A DNA stretch of 64,000 nucleotides, taken from the NCBI RefSeq assembly GCF_022538115.1, contig NZ_JAKZAL010000002.1:248001-312000 (forward strand). The letters run 5' to 3'. The notes under the pieces were generated by a model. The model was not told the origin of the DNA. It did no database searches and saw only the letters and a list, made by a program, of their open reading frames with translations. The position numbers and the translations under genes are program-made. This stretch comes from Cognataquiflexum rubidum. GTDB lineage: Bacteria; Bacteroidota; Bacteroidia; Cytophagales; Cyclobacteriaceae. Of the stretch, positions 48,107 through 57,440 are shown piece by piece. Positions within the stretch are counted from its first letter, which is position 1. Each line of letters opens with the position of its first letter.

Positions 48107-51001
48107 ATGGTCCCTAAAAATTATTCACTTCCCAAATCCGAAACAGGCTTTTACCGCATTTTAGTGGTTTTGGGAATTTTTGTGGTTTTTTTAATCACTT
48201 TTTTGGGAATGGCATTCTTTCAAGTTCTTAATGACAACCAAGTAAATTCAAGTAGGGCTACACTTAATAAACAGGCTGAACTTGCATCCAAACAGATTGA
48301 GAAAAGGTTTACGGCTTTCTACGACGATATGGCATTTTTTGTCAATAATCTAGAACCGACGACTTATCAAAATAATGGTCAAGAAATTCTTGCCTTTGAA
48401 AAAAGGGCTAGGAGAATATTCAACAATCACCGGGATCTTTTGGATACGATCAAGGTCTTGTTTCCAAATCAGGCGATAATTTTTCATTTTGACAACCGCA
48501 ACAATTTTATCAAAACCAAACTTGACATCCAGCAAGTAAACCCTGCTTTGGGCAAGAATGAGATTGTTGTGAATAATAAACCGAATCAAGTCTCTATACG
48601 TGCTGTTGTCGATCTCGAGCGTTTTTTTATTGATGAAATGACCAATTATTACCTTGGGATTTCAGGGGAAAAATTGATCTATTGTGACGGAAAACTCCGT
48701 GGCACCCACGAGCAAAAGTTGAAAGATGGGTTTTCCATCGACAAGGAAACCCTACGTCAATTAGCAGTCCAAGCTGACGAAGGTTTGAAAGGAGACTTCC
48801 GCGGGAAATTTACCAATGAAAATGAAGAGATTGAATTTGAAGCACTGATCCAACATTACCCATTCTCCCTCTATCCATTAGAAAGTAAATTTACCACCGT
48901 GTTTGTTGTCGACCGTAACGTGGTCACGACGGGTATTTTCAGCACCTATTTCTATCTGATTTTGGTATTGTTGGCTTTATTGGCTTTGGTGATTTTGATT
49001 TTATTTAAATCAATCAAGAATTCCCAGATTACCAATAGCGTGTTGTCAAAGAATGCCGATGAGATTTCGGAGTTGTTTAGAAGGCAGGCTTTGCTGTTGC
49101 ATGAGACTAAGGGCTTTATTTATTTCCAAGATCAAAATGGAAAAATGACAAGCGTGGGCAAGGAAGTCAAGAAAATTTTGGGATTTGAGAAGGAAGATTT
49201 TATTGAAAATTTTAAAAAGTATATCTCAAAAAATGACAAAGAAAGGGTTGAAAGACTTTTGGCTGAGTCCATCTTAAATAAGCAGGACGGTATTTCCTTT
49301 GAACTCGACTTCAAAACCAAGTCTGGTAAAATGCTGAGGACGAAGATTTTTGAAAGGCTAGAGTTCGATGCTAATGGAAACTTTTTGGGTAATGTTGGAA
49401 TTTGCACCGATATACAAGAGAAATACGAAAGAGAATTGGAAATCGTAAACAGTGAAAACAGGCTGAGGGCGGTGTTGAACAGTTTGCCTGATCTGATTTT
49501 TATTTATGACAATGAAGGCCGGTACCTTGATTTTCATGTCAAAGACAAAAGCCTTCTTGTAGCCCCGCTTGAAGGTGCCATCGGTAAGAAAATGACCGAA
49601 ATATTGCCCGAGAAGTTAGCAAAGCCCATCCAACAGGTTTTTAATAATACCATCAAAAGCGGGAACATGCAGACGGCGGAATATGAAGTGGATATTCCTT
49701 CTGGTAAAAGACTCTTTGAGGCACGATTTTTTAGACTTGACAATAGCAAAGTGATGTCCATCGCCCGTGACATCACCGGCCAAAAGCTTTGGGAAAGAGG
49801 TTTGATGGAGGCAAAGAAAGCTGCCGAGCAGGCTAATTTGGCCAAATCAGAATTTCTTGCAAACATGAGTCACGAGATTAGGACGCCGATGAATGGCCTT
49901 TTGGGAATCATTCCTCTGATGGAATCAACGACTTTGGACCCAAATCAAAGGGAATACTTACAAATTATCAAAGACTCCGGTGAATCTCTTCTCAGTATCA
50001 TCAAAGACATCCTTGATTATTCAAAAATAGAGTCGGGAGAGATGACACTGTACAAATCAGTATTTAATTTCAAGAATGAAATTGAAAAAACCATTAAAAT
50101 TTTCTCGGGTCTGATCAAAGAAAAAAACCTTAATTTTTCTTACCATTTTGGAGATATGGTGCCTGATTATGTGGAGTTGGACAAAGAAAAACTCAGGCAG
50201 ATTCTGATCAACATTATCGGCAATGCCATAAAATTCACCCCTGACGGTGGGACAATTTCCCTAGATATTTCAGCAGAATCTTTCTTTGAAAAGAATGTCA
50301 TATTGAATTTTGAAGTCAAGGATAATGGCGTCGGAATCCCTTCTGATAAAATTGATATGTTGACCAAACCTTTCTTTCAACTGGATAGCAGCAATACGAA
50401 AAGACATCAGGGAACAGGATTGGGACTTGCGATTTCACAAAAAATCATAGAATTGATGGGCGGAGAACTGACTATCAAAAGTGAATTTGGTGAAGGTTCA
50501 GAGTTCTCTTTTAGCATATTTGGAAAAATATGGAACAAAGAGGATAACGCGGAGGAAAAAATACCTGAGGAAGAAGAAGAGGGATTCATCTGGAAAAACA
50601 TGGCACAGGAATATCCTTTGAAAATCTTATTAGCAGAGGATAATTCAACCAATCTGCTTTTTATGGATATGCTGATGGCGCAGTTAGGCTATGGATATGA
50701 TGTCGCGAGAAACGGGTCTGAGGCTGTGCGAAAAGTAAAAGAATCAGATTATGACCTTGTATTGATGGATATCCAGATGCCCGTGATGAATGGACTGGAA
50801 GCCACAAAAATTATAAGAAAATCAAAAGGCAGGAAAATCACCATTGTTGGTTTATCTGCAAATGCTTTTCAGGAAGACGTTGACTTGGCCATGGAGATGG
50901 GGATGGATTCGTACATCACCAAGCCTTTGAAAATAAATGAAATCACAAATATTATCCGGACCTGTTCCGAAAAACTAGCCACAAAAAAAGAGGTCAATTG
51001 A
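48107..51001 (+). CDS. Membrane hybrid histidine kinase
   Basis: The 964-residue protein has a membrane segment at about 17-39, a periplasmic region of about 235 residues, and a second segment near 281-302 (YLILVLLALLALVILILF). Two PAS domains follow. The HisKA phospho-acceptor is His589 (MSHEIRTPMNG). The HATPase domain has NIIGNAIKFTPDG, DNGVGIP and GTGLGLAI. The receiver carries Asp888 (LVLMDIQMPVMNG). The start codon abuts the stop of the Cache lipoprotein gene. No separate response regulator follows; output must pass to an unlinked partner. Confidence 0.95.
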   Translation: MVPKNYSLPKSETGFYRILVVLGIFVVFLITFLGMAFFQVLNDNQVNSSRATLNKQAELASKQIEKRFTAFYDDMAFFVNNLEPTTYQNNGQEILAFEKRARRIFNNHRDLLDTIKVLFPNQAIIFHFDNRNNFIKTKLDIQQVNPALGKNEIVVNNKPNQVSIRAVVDLERFFIDEMTNYYLGISGEKLIYCDGKLRGTHEQKLKDGFSIDKETLRQLAVQADEGLKGDFRGKFTNENEEIEFEALIQHYPFSLYPLESKFTTVFVVDRNVVTTGIFSTYFYLILVLLALLALVILILFKSIKNSQITNSVLSKNADEISELFRRQALLLHETKGFIYFQDQNGKMTSVGKEVKKILGFEKEDFIENFKKYISKNDKERVERLLAESILNKQDGISFELDFKTKSGKMLRTKIFERLEFDANGNFLGNVGICTDIQEKYERELEIVNSENRLRAVLNSLPDLIFIYDNEGRYLDFHVKDKSLLVAPLEGAIGKKMTEILPEKLAKPIQQVFNNTIKSGNMQTAEYEVDIPSGKRLFEARFFRLDNSKVMSIARDITGQKLWERGLMEAKKAAEQANLAKSEFLANMSHEIRTPMNGLLGIIPLMESTTLDPNQREYLQIIKDSGESLLSIIKDILDYSKIESGEMTLYKSVFNFKNEIEKTIKIFSGLIKEKNLNFSYHFGDMVPDYVELDKEKLRQILINIIGNAIKFTPDGGTISLDISAESFFEKNVILNFEVKDNGVGIPSDKIDMLTKPFFQLDSSNTKRHQGTGLGLAISQKIIELMGGELTIKSEFGEGSEFSFSIFGKIWNKEDNAEEKIPEEEEEGFIWKNMAQEYPLKILLAEDNSTNLLFMDMLMAQLGYGYDVARNGSEAVRKVKESDYDLVLMDIQMPVMNGLEATKIIRKSKGRKITIVGLSANAFQEDVDLAMEMGMDSYITKPLKINEITNIIRTCSEKLATKKEVN

Positions 51002-51012
51002 CCTCTTTTTTT
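50983..51012. terminator. Perfect palindromic terminator shared by two stop codons
   Basis: The 30-nt stretch is perfectly self-complementary: an A-rich arm ending in GAGGTCAA mirrors TTGACCTC and a T-rich arm. It includes the kinase stop (50999-51001) and reaches into the convergent E2 stop (51011-51013), so it should end transcription from both sides. Confidence 0.88.
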
Positions 51013-52327
51013 ATAGTTCAGTATCCAAGTCAAATGCTTCAAGATAGTCCGCCACTTTTCTGACAAACATGCCTCCCAAAGATCCATCTACCACGCGGTG
51101 GTCATAAGAATGGGACAGGAACATTTTATGTCTGATGGCGATTACATCCCCGGTTGGAGTTTCTACCACTGCGGGTTTTTTCTGAATTGCTCCGATTGCA
51201 AGGATGGCGACCTGAGGCTGCATGATGATGGGAGTTCCCATCACATTGCCAAATGAACCTACATTAGATACGGTGTAAGTTCCCCCGCTCAATTCATCAG
51301 GAGATAATTTATTGATCCGCGCCCTATTGGCGATATCGTTGATTTTTTTGGAAAGACCCATGAGGTTGAGCTGATCCGCATTCCTCACTACAGGAACAAT
51401 TAGGTTACCCGAAGGTAATGCAACAGCCACACCAATGTTGATGTCTTTTCTTTTGATGATTTTATCCCCATCGACAGAAATATTGATCATCGGAAAATCC
51501 TTGATGGCTTTGGCCACAGCTTCAATAAAGAATGGGGTAAAGGTCAATGCCTCCCCCTCTTTTTTCTTATAGTTGTCTTTTACCTTATTTCTCCACAGGA
51601 CGATATTGGTCACATCTGCCTCGACAAATGAGGTGACATGTGCAGATATACGCTTGGAGTCCACCATTCTTTGGGCGATCATCTTGCGCATCCTGTCCAT
51701 TTCCATGATCTCATCTTGTGCAGAGATACTCATTTCTACCCTTTGGACTGGATTGGCCAAAGTGCCGGAATTTATCTCCCCACTTGGCGACCCGACTTTT
51801 CCTTCTGCCCGGTTTTTTAAATATTGAAGAATATCCTGCTTGGTCACCCTGGCATCTTTTCCTGTGCCAAGTATGGAAGACAATTCTGATTTACTGATTT
51901 TTTCTTCTTTTGCAATGCTCAATACCAAAGGCGAATAAAACCTGTCATCATCTCCTTGTTTTTCCACCTGAGAAAAGGTTGAAATTACGGTAGCCGTCTG
52001 TGCTGGTGAGATTCCAAGCAACTCTTCTTTTGGCGAGGAAATTTCCGGTTTAAGTTCTGGGATTTTTGAATTTCCTGTGGCTTCCGATACCGATTCAATG
52101 ATTGCGATTGGCGCACCCACAGCGACGACTTCACCTTCTTTGACCAATATTTTTTTCAATATCCCCGCATGGGTTGCAGGTACTTCTGTGTCGACTTTAT
52201 CCGTGGCAACTTCCAAGACTGATTCATCTTGCTCAATGAAATCCCCTTCTTTTTTCAGCCAAGTGAGTATAGTTCCTTCAATTATACTTTCACCCATCTT
52301 GGGCATCAGCATTTCTACATTTGCCAT
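51011..52327 (-). CDS. 2-oxoacid dehydrogenase acyltransferase E2
   Basis: The 438-residue protein has one N-terminal lipoyl domain with the lipoylated Lys in EVATDKVDTEVP, an Ala/Pro-poor linker, a peripheral subunit-binding domain (SPLVLSIAKEEKISKSEL...GKDARVTKQDIL) and the catalytic acyltransferase domain ending in SHSYDHRVVDGSLGG. The single lipoyl domain and sequence style suit branched-chain 2-oxoacid or pyruvate E2; which is uncertain. E1 and E3 genes are not adjacent. A branched-chain role would supply isobutyryl-CoA for IcmF, encoded 5 kb away (inference). Confidence 0.9.
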   Translation of the reverse strand: MANVEMLMPKMGESIIEGTILTWLKKEGDFIEQDESVLEVATDKVDTEVPATHAGILKKILVKEGEVVAVGAPIAIIESVSEATGNSKIPELKPEISSPKEELLGISPAQTATVISTFSQVEKQGDDDRFYSPLVLSIAKEEKISKSELSSILGTGKDARVTKQDILQYLKNRAEGKVGSPSGEINSGTLANPVQRVEMSISAQDEIMEMDRMRKMIAQRMVDSKRISAHVTSFVEADVTNIVLWRNKVKDNYKKKEGEALTFTPFFIEAVAKAIKDFPMINISVDGDKIIKRKDINIGVAVALPSGNLIVPVVRNADQLNLMGLSKKINDIANRARINKLSPDELSGGTYTVSNVGSFGNVMGTPIIMQPQVAILAIGAIQKKPAVVETPTGDVIAIRHKMFLSHSYDHRVVDGSLGGMFVRKVADYLEAFDLDTEL

Positions 52328-52410
52328 TCCTTTATTATTTAATTGGGTTTATTTCCAAGTTTTAAAATTAAATTTTATTTTAACCAATGCAAAATCAGTG
52401 AATATAATTT

Positions 52411-53676
52411 TTATTCTGTTTTCTCTAAAATGCATATTCTCAACAAATTCAAAACTGCCACTGCAGTAAGTTGGATGTTGAGCATTCTGTCTTGGGTGAG
52501 CTGAAGTTTTTTGGTTACCGTCTTACCTTCAAAAGCGCATGCTATCCAAACTGTCCCTACCGGTTTTTCTGCCCAACCTCCCCCTGGACCTGCGATGCCG
52601 CTGCTTGCCAATCCAAAATCCGAATTGAATTGTTTCCGGATATTTTCTGCCATTTGGATGACAGTTTGCTCACTTACTGCACCATGGCTTTCCAAGATTT
52701 TATTATCAACGCCTAGCAACCTGTTTTTGAACTGGTTGTGGTATGGAATCATACTTCCCTGAAAATAATCACTGCTGCCTGCAATACTGGTGACCAAATG
52801 AGAAATGTAACCTCCCGTACAGCTTTCTGCCAAAGCGACTTTTTGGCCCTTTTGTTTCAAGAGTCGACCTACTGCTTCCTCTAGGGTTTCCTTGTTGTAT
52901 CCATAGATATACTTCTCGATTATTGGCTTTACGTTTTCGATTTCAATTTCCACGTCATTTTTGAGGCTGAAAAGATCCTCGCCGAAAGCGGTCAGTCTGA
53001 GTTTAACCTGGCCCAAAGAGGGTAGATAAGCGAGTTTGATATGGGAGGGAAGATTTTTTTCCCAATCTTTTATCAAGTCAGCTAACCAGCTTTCACCAAT
53101 CCCAACTGTTTTTATGACTTTGTGGTAAATGTTTGGAAGGGTAAACTGGGATTTGATTTTTGGAATGACATGTTGCAACATGAGATTTTTCATTTCATGT
53201 GGCACGCCGGGCATAGACATCCATTTTTTTCCGTTCTCTTCAAACCACATTCCCGGTGCAGTTCCCAACTCATTGGGAATATAAAGGCATTTGGTGGGCA
53301 AATGTGCCTGCATTCTATTCAGATCGGTCAATTCCCTACCTCTTTTTTCAAAGAAAGTTCTTACAGCTTCCAGTGCTTCGGGAACCAATTCTATCCCACA
53401 TCCAAAATATTCTGCCAAAAGAGGTTTGGTGAGATCATCATTGGTAGGTCCCAGACCTCCTGTCATCAAAATGATATCTGCTCTTTTTTCGGCGGCCTCA
53501 AAGCTTGCCAGAATGGATTCCCGGCTGTCTCCAATGGTACTTCTATGGACGACGCGCACCCCGATTTTGTCTAACTCCTGACTGATCCATTGACTGTTGG
53601 TGTCAGTGATCTGACCATAAAGTAGCTCGTCACCAATGGAAATTATTTCGGCCCTGACTTCTTTGTATTTTGTCAT
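52411..53676 (-). CDS. cinA: CinA-family protein (NMN amidohydrolase domain)
   Basis: The 421-residue protein has an N-terminal MoaB/MogA-like domain (AEIISIGDELLYGQITDTNS, TGGLGPTNDDLTK) and a C-terminal CinA domain with the nucleophile region ALAESCTGGYISHLVT and SSGIAGPGGGWAEKPVG. Full-length CinA has ADP-ribose pyrophosphatase and often nicotinamide-mononucleotide deamidase activity, recycling pyridine nucleotides. Its start overlaps the folA stop by 4 nt. Confidence 0.95.
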   Translation of the reverse strand: MTKYKEVRAEIISIGDELLYGQITDTNSQWISQELDKIGVRVVHRSTIGDSRESILASFEAAEKRADIILMTGGLGPTNDDLTKPLLAEYFGCGIELVPEALEAVRTFFEKRGRELTDLNRMQAHLPTKCLYIPNELGTAPGMWFEENGKKWMSMPGVPHEMKNLMLQHVIPKIKSQFTLPNIYHKVIKTVGIGESWLADLIKDWEKNLPSHIKLAYLPSLGQVKLRLTAFGEDLFSLKNDVEIEIENVKPIIEKYIYGYNKETLEEAVGRLLKQKGQKVALAESCTGGYISHLVTSIAGSSDYFQGSMIPYHNQFKNRLLGVDNKILESHGAVSEQTVIQMAENIRKQFNSDFGLASSGIAGPGGGWAEKPVGTVWIACAFEGKTVTKKLQLTQDRMLNIQLTAVAVLNLLRICILEKTE

Positions 53677-54173
53677 TTTGAATTCCGTTTGTAAACCACA
53701 AAATCAAAATCAAATTGGTTTTTTTCGTCTTTCTTATATGCATTGGAAGAAACGACTGTCCATACATTTTTATCGATTTCAGGGAAAAAAACGTCGCCTT
53801 CCAAAACAGCATTTACTTCAGTTACCATCAGTTCATCAGCTATGTCAATAGCTTGGTGGTAAATTTCTGCCCCACCGATGATATACACCTGATCTAATTT
53901 TTTTCCGATGCAGATTTGTACGGCTTCTTCCAAAGACCGGGCAACAAAATGGCCCTCAGGAACACCATAATCAGGGTTTCTGCTGATCACAATGGAAGTA
54001 CGGTTGGGAAGCGGTTTTCCGATGGATTCGAAGGTTTTTCGGCCCATGATGATGTGGTAACCGGAAGTATGGGATTTAAAAAGCTGTAAATCAGCTGATA
54101 GACGCCATATCAATTGGTTGTCTTTGCCTATGACATTGTTCAATGACTTAGCAACGATGATGGATATTTTCAA
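53673..54173 (-). CDS. folA: Dihydrofolate reductase
   Basis: The 166-residue protein is a standard DHFR: ISIIVAKSLNNVIGKDNQL at the active site, the substrate-binding acidic position being the Asp of RLSAD-type W-R-L-S-A-D, the NADPH motif MGRKTFESIGKPLPNR and YIIGGAEIY. It makes tetrahydrofolate for thymidylate and formyl-methionine synthesis. The fmt gene lies 1.2 kb upstream on the same strand. It overlaps cinA by 4 nt. The 134-nt gap upstream (54174-54307) shows no gene. Confidence 0.96.
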   Translation of the reverse strand: MKISIIVAKSLNNVIGKDNQLIWRLSADLQLFKSHTSGYHIIMGRKTFESIGKPLPNRTSIVISRNPDYGVPEGHFVARSLEEAVQICIGKKLDQVYIIGGAEIYHQAIDIADELMVTEVNAVLEGDVFFPEIDKNVWTVVSSNAYKKDEKNQFDFDFVVYKRNSK

Positions 54174-54307
54174 TGTATTTTAATGTTTTGGCTAAGTTAC
54201 CAAGGTTTATCCAATCAAGAAATCTTGGTGGGAAAGAATGAATAGAGTTGATCTTCTTTTCTTTTCTCTTTTACAGTCAATCCTAAAAAAAGTCGGAACT
54301 ATCGAAC

Positions 54308-55234
54308 CTATTTCATTGAATCGGCAATGCTTGGATAATCGGTCATGTGAAATACCTGTTTGCGGTTTTCCTGTAGTTCAAGAGTGACCATGTCCATAGT
54401 GCTTTTGTCAATTTTGCTAACCACATGGGCTTCCATCATATTTCCGGTTGGAAGATTACTAAAAAGATCAGGATTTTGGTCTTTCATCCGGGCAGTCAAA
54501 AAGGGATTGTTTTGACTCCAAAACGGTGTTTGGCCTGAGAGCGGAGTTCTTGTAACCCAATAATTTGTGATATTTTCTTGGGTTTCGATAAGGTATTCTT
54601 CACATTCATGACCGGATATTATTTTTGAGTTCCCTGTTTTTTTGAAACTAACCTTATCATTCTCTGTGCCTTCTGCACCCACCGGCGAGTCAGTTTGACT
54701 AATGGCTGCATAATCGTATTCAAAAGTCATCCGCATTTTTTCACCTTCATTTTCAAGCAAAGTGATGCCGACATTTCTGTTAAAGTCATAAATCAGCACA
54801 TAAGTACCGTCTTCTTTTTTTTCCGGGTCGGTAAATTTCATTGCTGTGATTTTGGGATCTTTGGAGTAAAAAGAGGTCAACTGAATGGGTTCATTTTGCT
54901 TTCCTTTGGCATCTACGCCGGTGATTTCTAAAATTGCAAATCCCTCAAAACCATAAGACTCATCTACTTCTATGTCATTATATATCGACGACATCATTTT
55001 TTCGATGTCCACCCCGGGAATGGAATCAGGATTATCGGTGCCATAGACGTCTTTAAACATTTTGTCCAGCTTTCTTCTGGCGATTTTTTCCATTTCACTT
55101 TCGACTTTCTTTTCGATGGCTCTGCTGACGCCTCTTTCAGCGGCATTTTTAATCCGGTTTATAAATTGGGCATTGACCGAAAAAGTCGTCAATAAGAATG
55201 CAAGCGCGGAGAAAAACAGGATATTTCTTTTCAT
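54308..55234 (-). CDS. DUF4412-domain exported protein
   Basis: The 308-residue protein has a Sec signal ending at SVNAQF. A charged helical stretch (RIKNAAERGVSRAIEKKVES) is followed by the DUF4412 core of beta strands, with YVLIYDFNRNVGITLLENEG and KIISGHECEEYLIETQENITNYWV. DUF4412 resembles LolA-like outer-membrane-associated folds; function is unknown. It sits alone between folA and fmt, on the same strand. Confidence 0.85.
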   Translation of the reverse strand: MKRNILFFSALAFLLTTFSVNAQFINRIKNAAERGVSRAIEKKVESEMEKIARRKLDKMFKDVYGTDNPDSIPGVDIEKMMSSIYNDIEVDESYGFEGFAILEITGVDAKGKQNEPIQLTSFYSKDPKITAMKFTDPEKKEDGTYVLIYDFNRNVGITLLENEGEKMRMTFEYDYAAISQTDSPVGAEGTENDKVSFKKTGNSKIISGHECEEYLIETQENITNYWVTRTPLSGQTPFWSQNNPFLTARMKDQNPDLFSNLPTGNMMEAHVVSKIDKSTMDMVTLELQENRKQVFHMTDYPSIADSMK

Positions 55235-55358
55235 CTTTTTGAAGGATTTTGGAGATACAATTTATTTCTTTTGCGTCAGAAAGACAAGGTTATAGCCGTA
55301 TTCCTGTGTGTAGATTCGCTAAGCAGAAATTTTTATGGAATTTCACTTATTGGAATGG

Positions 55359-56285
55359 CTAAAGAAGCTTATAGCCTCTCAAAAACTCTTCAATTCCAAG
55401 CTTCTTCTTACCTTCCATCTGAAGTTCCAAAATTTTCAACGTTCCATTTCCTGTCTGGAAGAGAAGTTCTTTTTTGCCATCTGATCTGTATTCTCCGGGA
55501 AGCAATCCTTCGGAATTTTTATCTGAAAACTCACTCTTATAAATTTTACAGGTCTTTCCGTCCAAAATTGTCCAAGCTCCGGGATAAGGAGAAAGCCCTC
55601 TGATGAGGTTGTGTATTTCGGTTGCGGGTTTTTTCCAGTCAATTTCGCAGGTTTCCTTAAAGATTTTTGGAGCATGGTGGATTGCAAGTGCTTCATTTTG
55701 GGGCAAGGTTACAACATGGTTATTTTCGATTGCCTCTGTTGTTTTCAAAACCAGCAGGGCTCCTTTATTCATAAGTCTTTCGTACAAAGTCCCAATATTG
55801 TCCTCTGCATTAATGGACTCTTTTTCCTGAAAAATAATGCTTCCGGTATCAATTTCATGTTTGAGGAAAAAAGTGGTCAAACCAGTTTCTTTTTCCCCAT
55901 TGATTATGGCCCAGTTTATAGGAGCTGCACCTCTATAGTTGGGAAGCAGGGAAGCGTGGAGGTTGAAAGTCCCCCGTGGAGGCATATTCCAGACCACTTC
56001 AGGCAGCATCCTGAATGCAACTACTATCTGAAGATCTGCCTCAAAGCTTCTTAGCTCTTCAATAAAATCATCTGATTTAAGATTGGTTGGCTGCAGGACG
56101 GGAATGTTACTACCCAAAGCGGTTACCTTCACGGGTGAAGGAATCAATTTCTGGCCACGTCCCTGCGGTCTATCCGGAGCCGTCACTACAGCCACCACGT
56201 TCCAACCATTTTTTATCAAAGCTTCCAAGGATGGAACCGCAAATTCCGGCGTGCCCATGAAAATAATCCTTAATTTTTTATCCAT
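55359..56285 (-). CDS. fmt: Methionyl-tRNA formyltransferase
   Basis: The 308-residue protein has the formyltransferase N-domain (IIFMGTPEFAVPSLEALI, VVTAPDRPQGRG) with the catalytic loop NLHASLLPNYRGAAPINWAI, and the smaller C-terminal tRNA-binding domain (IRGLSPYPGAWTILDGK). It formylates initiator Met-tRNA using 10-formyl-tetrahydrofolate. No def gene is adjacent. Start and length agree with the family. Confidence 0.97.
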   Translation of the reverse strand: MDKKLRIIFMGTPEFAVPSLEALIKNGWNVVAVVTAPDRPQGRGQKLIPSPVKVTALGSNIPVLQPTNLKSDDFIEELRSFEADLQIVVAFRMLPEVVWNMPPRGTFNLHASLLPNYRGAAPINWAIINGEKETGLTTFFLKHEIDTGSIIFQEKESINAEDNIGTLYERLMNKGALLVLKTTEAIENNHVVTLPQNEALAIHHAPKIFKETCEIDWKKPATEIHNLIRGLSPYPGAWTILDGKTCKIYKSEFSDKNSEGLLPGEYRSDGKKELLFQTGNGTLKILELQMEGKKKLGIEEFLRGYKLL

Positions 56286-56579
56286 TTCTCTTTCTATTCG
56301 ATTTTTAAAGTTCGGGAATTATTTTTTTGTCGGAGGTATTTTGAAGATTAAAAATAAAATTTGGAGGGAAGTAGTAAGGAATTTAATTTGGATAAAATAT
56401 AAAAAATAAGTATAATATTTTATTTATAGACATTTATATAAGTTAAACACATTAATTTATCCTAATTGTTACTATTTTATTATTCGCAATCATCAGTCAA
56501 ATCTGTTTAGTATTTGTCAATGTAATTGCAAAAAACTGGTCAATTTGAAAAAAAAGGCTAGGAATAATAAAAAATTATT
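56286..56579. other. AT-rich gap
   Basis: About 290 nt between fmt and the next small gene, very AT-rich. It must contain the fmt promoter. No other gene or hairpin with a T-tract was recognised. Confidence 0.4.
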
Positions 56580-56587
56580 TAATTTTG
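56580..56587 (+). promoter_or_regulatory. -7 box (TAnnTTTG) four bases before an ATG
   Basis: TAATTTTG matches the -7 consensus and, as at 24580, ends exactly 4 nt before an ATG (56592). No -33 TTG at the right distance was found. Confidence 0.35.
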
Positions 56588-56591
56588 CAGG

Positions 56592-56957
56592 ATGAAACCG
56601 AAAATTAGATATGGCTTTTCTAATGGCATTAGACTTTTTGTCTGTACCATGGCTGTATTTTTTTCTTTTTTAGCAATAGTTGATAGTTTCCAGAAAAAGG
56701 CTGAAATAATCTACGCAGGTGAATTTGTTTCTGAAGCCGATTTTAAATTCATTGAACTTCCAAGTATTGTCCGGTATTTATCAGGTAATAAAATTTCCAA
56801 AATTGAAAAAATTGAAGTTATTCAACCTTTGAAAAGTGTTGTTTATTCTTCTCTTGAAGCACCTTCAATTGAAAGCAGGTCTGTTGCCGAGGCAGTTCAT
56901 ATATTTTTTCCAATCTCTTCAATATTTAGACATTCGTTGAATACGAATGCACCTTGA
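56592..56957 (+). CDS. Small exported or membrane protein, unknown
   Basis: The 121-residue product is not recognised. A hydrophobic N-terminal stretch (LFVCTMAVFFSFLAIVDSF, about residues 15-33) suggests a signal anchor or signal peptide; the Met at residue 20 (56649) is an alternative start. The remainder is soluble-looking. Low-complexity AT-rich surroundings and lack of known homology make this uncertain, but it is the only long frame here and has a -7 box in front. The 250-nt gap after it holds a 7-bp inverted repeat (56986-56992/57006-57012) and nothing firmer. Confidence 0.45.
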   Translation: MKPKIRYGFSNGIRLFVCTMAVFFSFLAIVDSFQKKAEIIYAGEFVSEADFKFIELPSIVRYLSGNKISKIEKIEVIQPLKSVVYSSLEAPSIESRSVAEAVHIFFPISSIFRHSLNTNAP

Positions 56958-57207
56958 TTGGGCTTGACTACACCCTCCAATTAAAGCAATTCGAATAAAA
57001 CAACTGAATTGCGCTAACCCCAAAATAATACAGGTATTTGAAGTATTCTTCTTGAAGAGGCAAAATCATGTTTGCATCTCAGGTTTTATTAGGCTCATCA
57101 AATTTATTGAATCCGGAGTACCTCGAATGTTGGCTTAAAGTTCCATTTAATAACAAAAATAAAAATCAAACAAACCGTCTCAAAAGGACATTAAACAATC
57201 AAACACT

Positions 57208-57387
57208 ATGAAAAAGACAATCTTTGCAATGATGATCGCTGCTTCTGCTTTTATGGCTTCTTGCGGCAACAAAACAACTGAAGAAGTAGAAGTAGTTGAA
57301 ACTCCGGTTGAAGTTGCTCCTGAAGTTGTTGAAGAAGCTCCTGTAGATACTACAGCTGTAGCTGCTGATTCAACTGCAGTAAATTAA
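57208..57387 (+). CDS. 59-residue acidic lipoprotein
   Basis: A small gene with a textbook lipoprotein signal, MKKTIFAMMIAASAFMASC, with Cys19 as the acylated residue. The mature part is 41 residues, nearly all Glu, Val, Ala, Thr and Pro (EEVEVVETPVEVAPEVVEEA), with no aromatic residue and no fold expected. A strong terminator follows 23 nt after the stop, as for an abundant stand-alone transcript. Small acidic lipoproteins of this type are widespread in Bacteroidota, but no function is known. Confidence 0.85.
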   Translation: MKKTIFAMMIAASAFMASCGNKTTEEVEVVETPVEVAPEVVEEAPVDTTAVAADSTAVN

Positions 57388-57410
57388 TTCATTTTAAATT
57401 ATTGAAAAAA

Positions 57411-57440
57411 AATCCCCGGTACTGCCGGGGATTTTTGTTT
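57411..57440 (+). terminator. Intrinsic terminator after small lipoprotein
   Basis: AATCCCCGG (57411-57419) pairs perfectly with CCGGGGATT (57425-57433) across a 5-nt loop, followed by TTTGTTTT. Confidence 0.9.

Noticed and set aside
56986-57012. GCAATTC/GAATTGC inverted repeat as a terminator
   Set aside because: Only 7 bp, a 13-nt loop and no T-tract follow.
57068-57211. 47-codon frame whose stop overlaps the small lipoprotein ATG (ATGA)
   Set aside because: Overlap is suggestive of coupling, but the peptide has no signal, domain or natural composition; the frame is short enough to be chance in AT-rich DNA.
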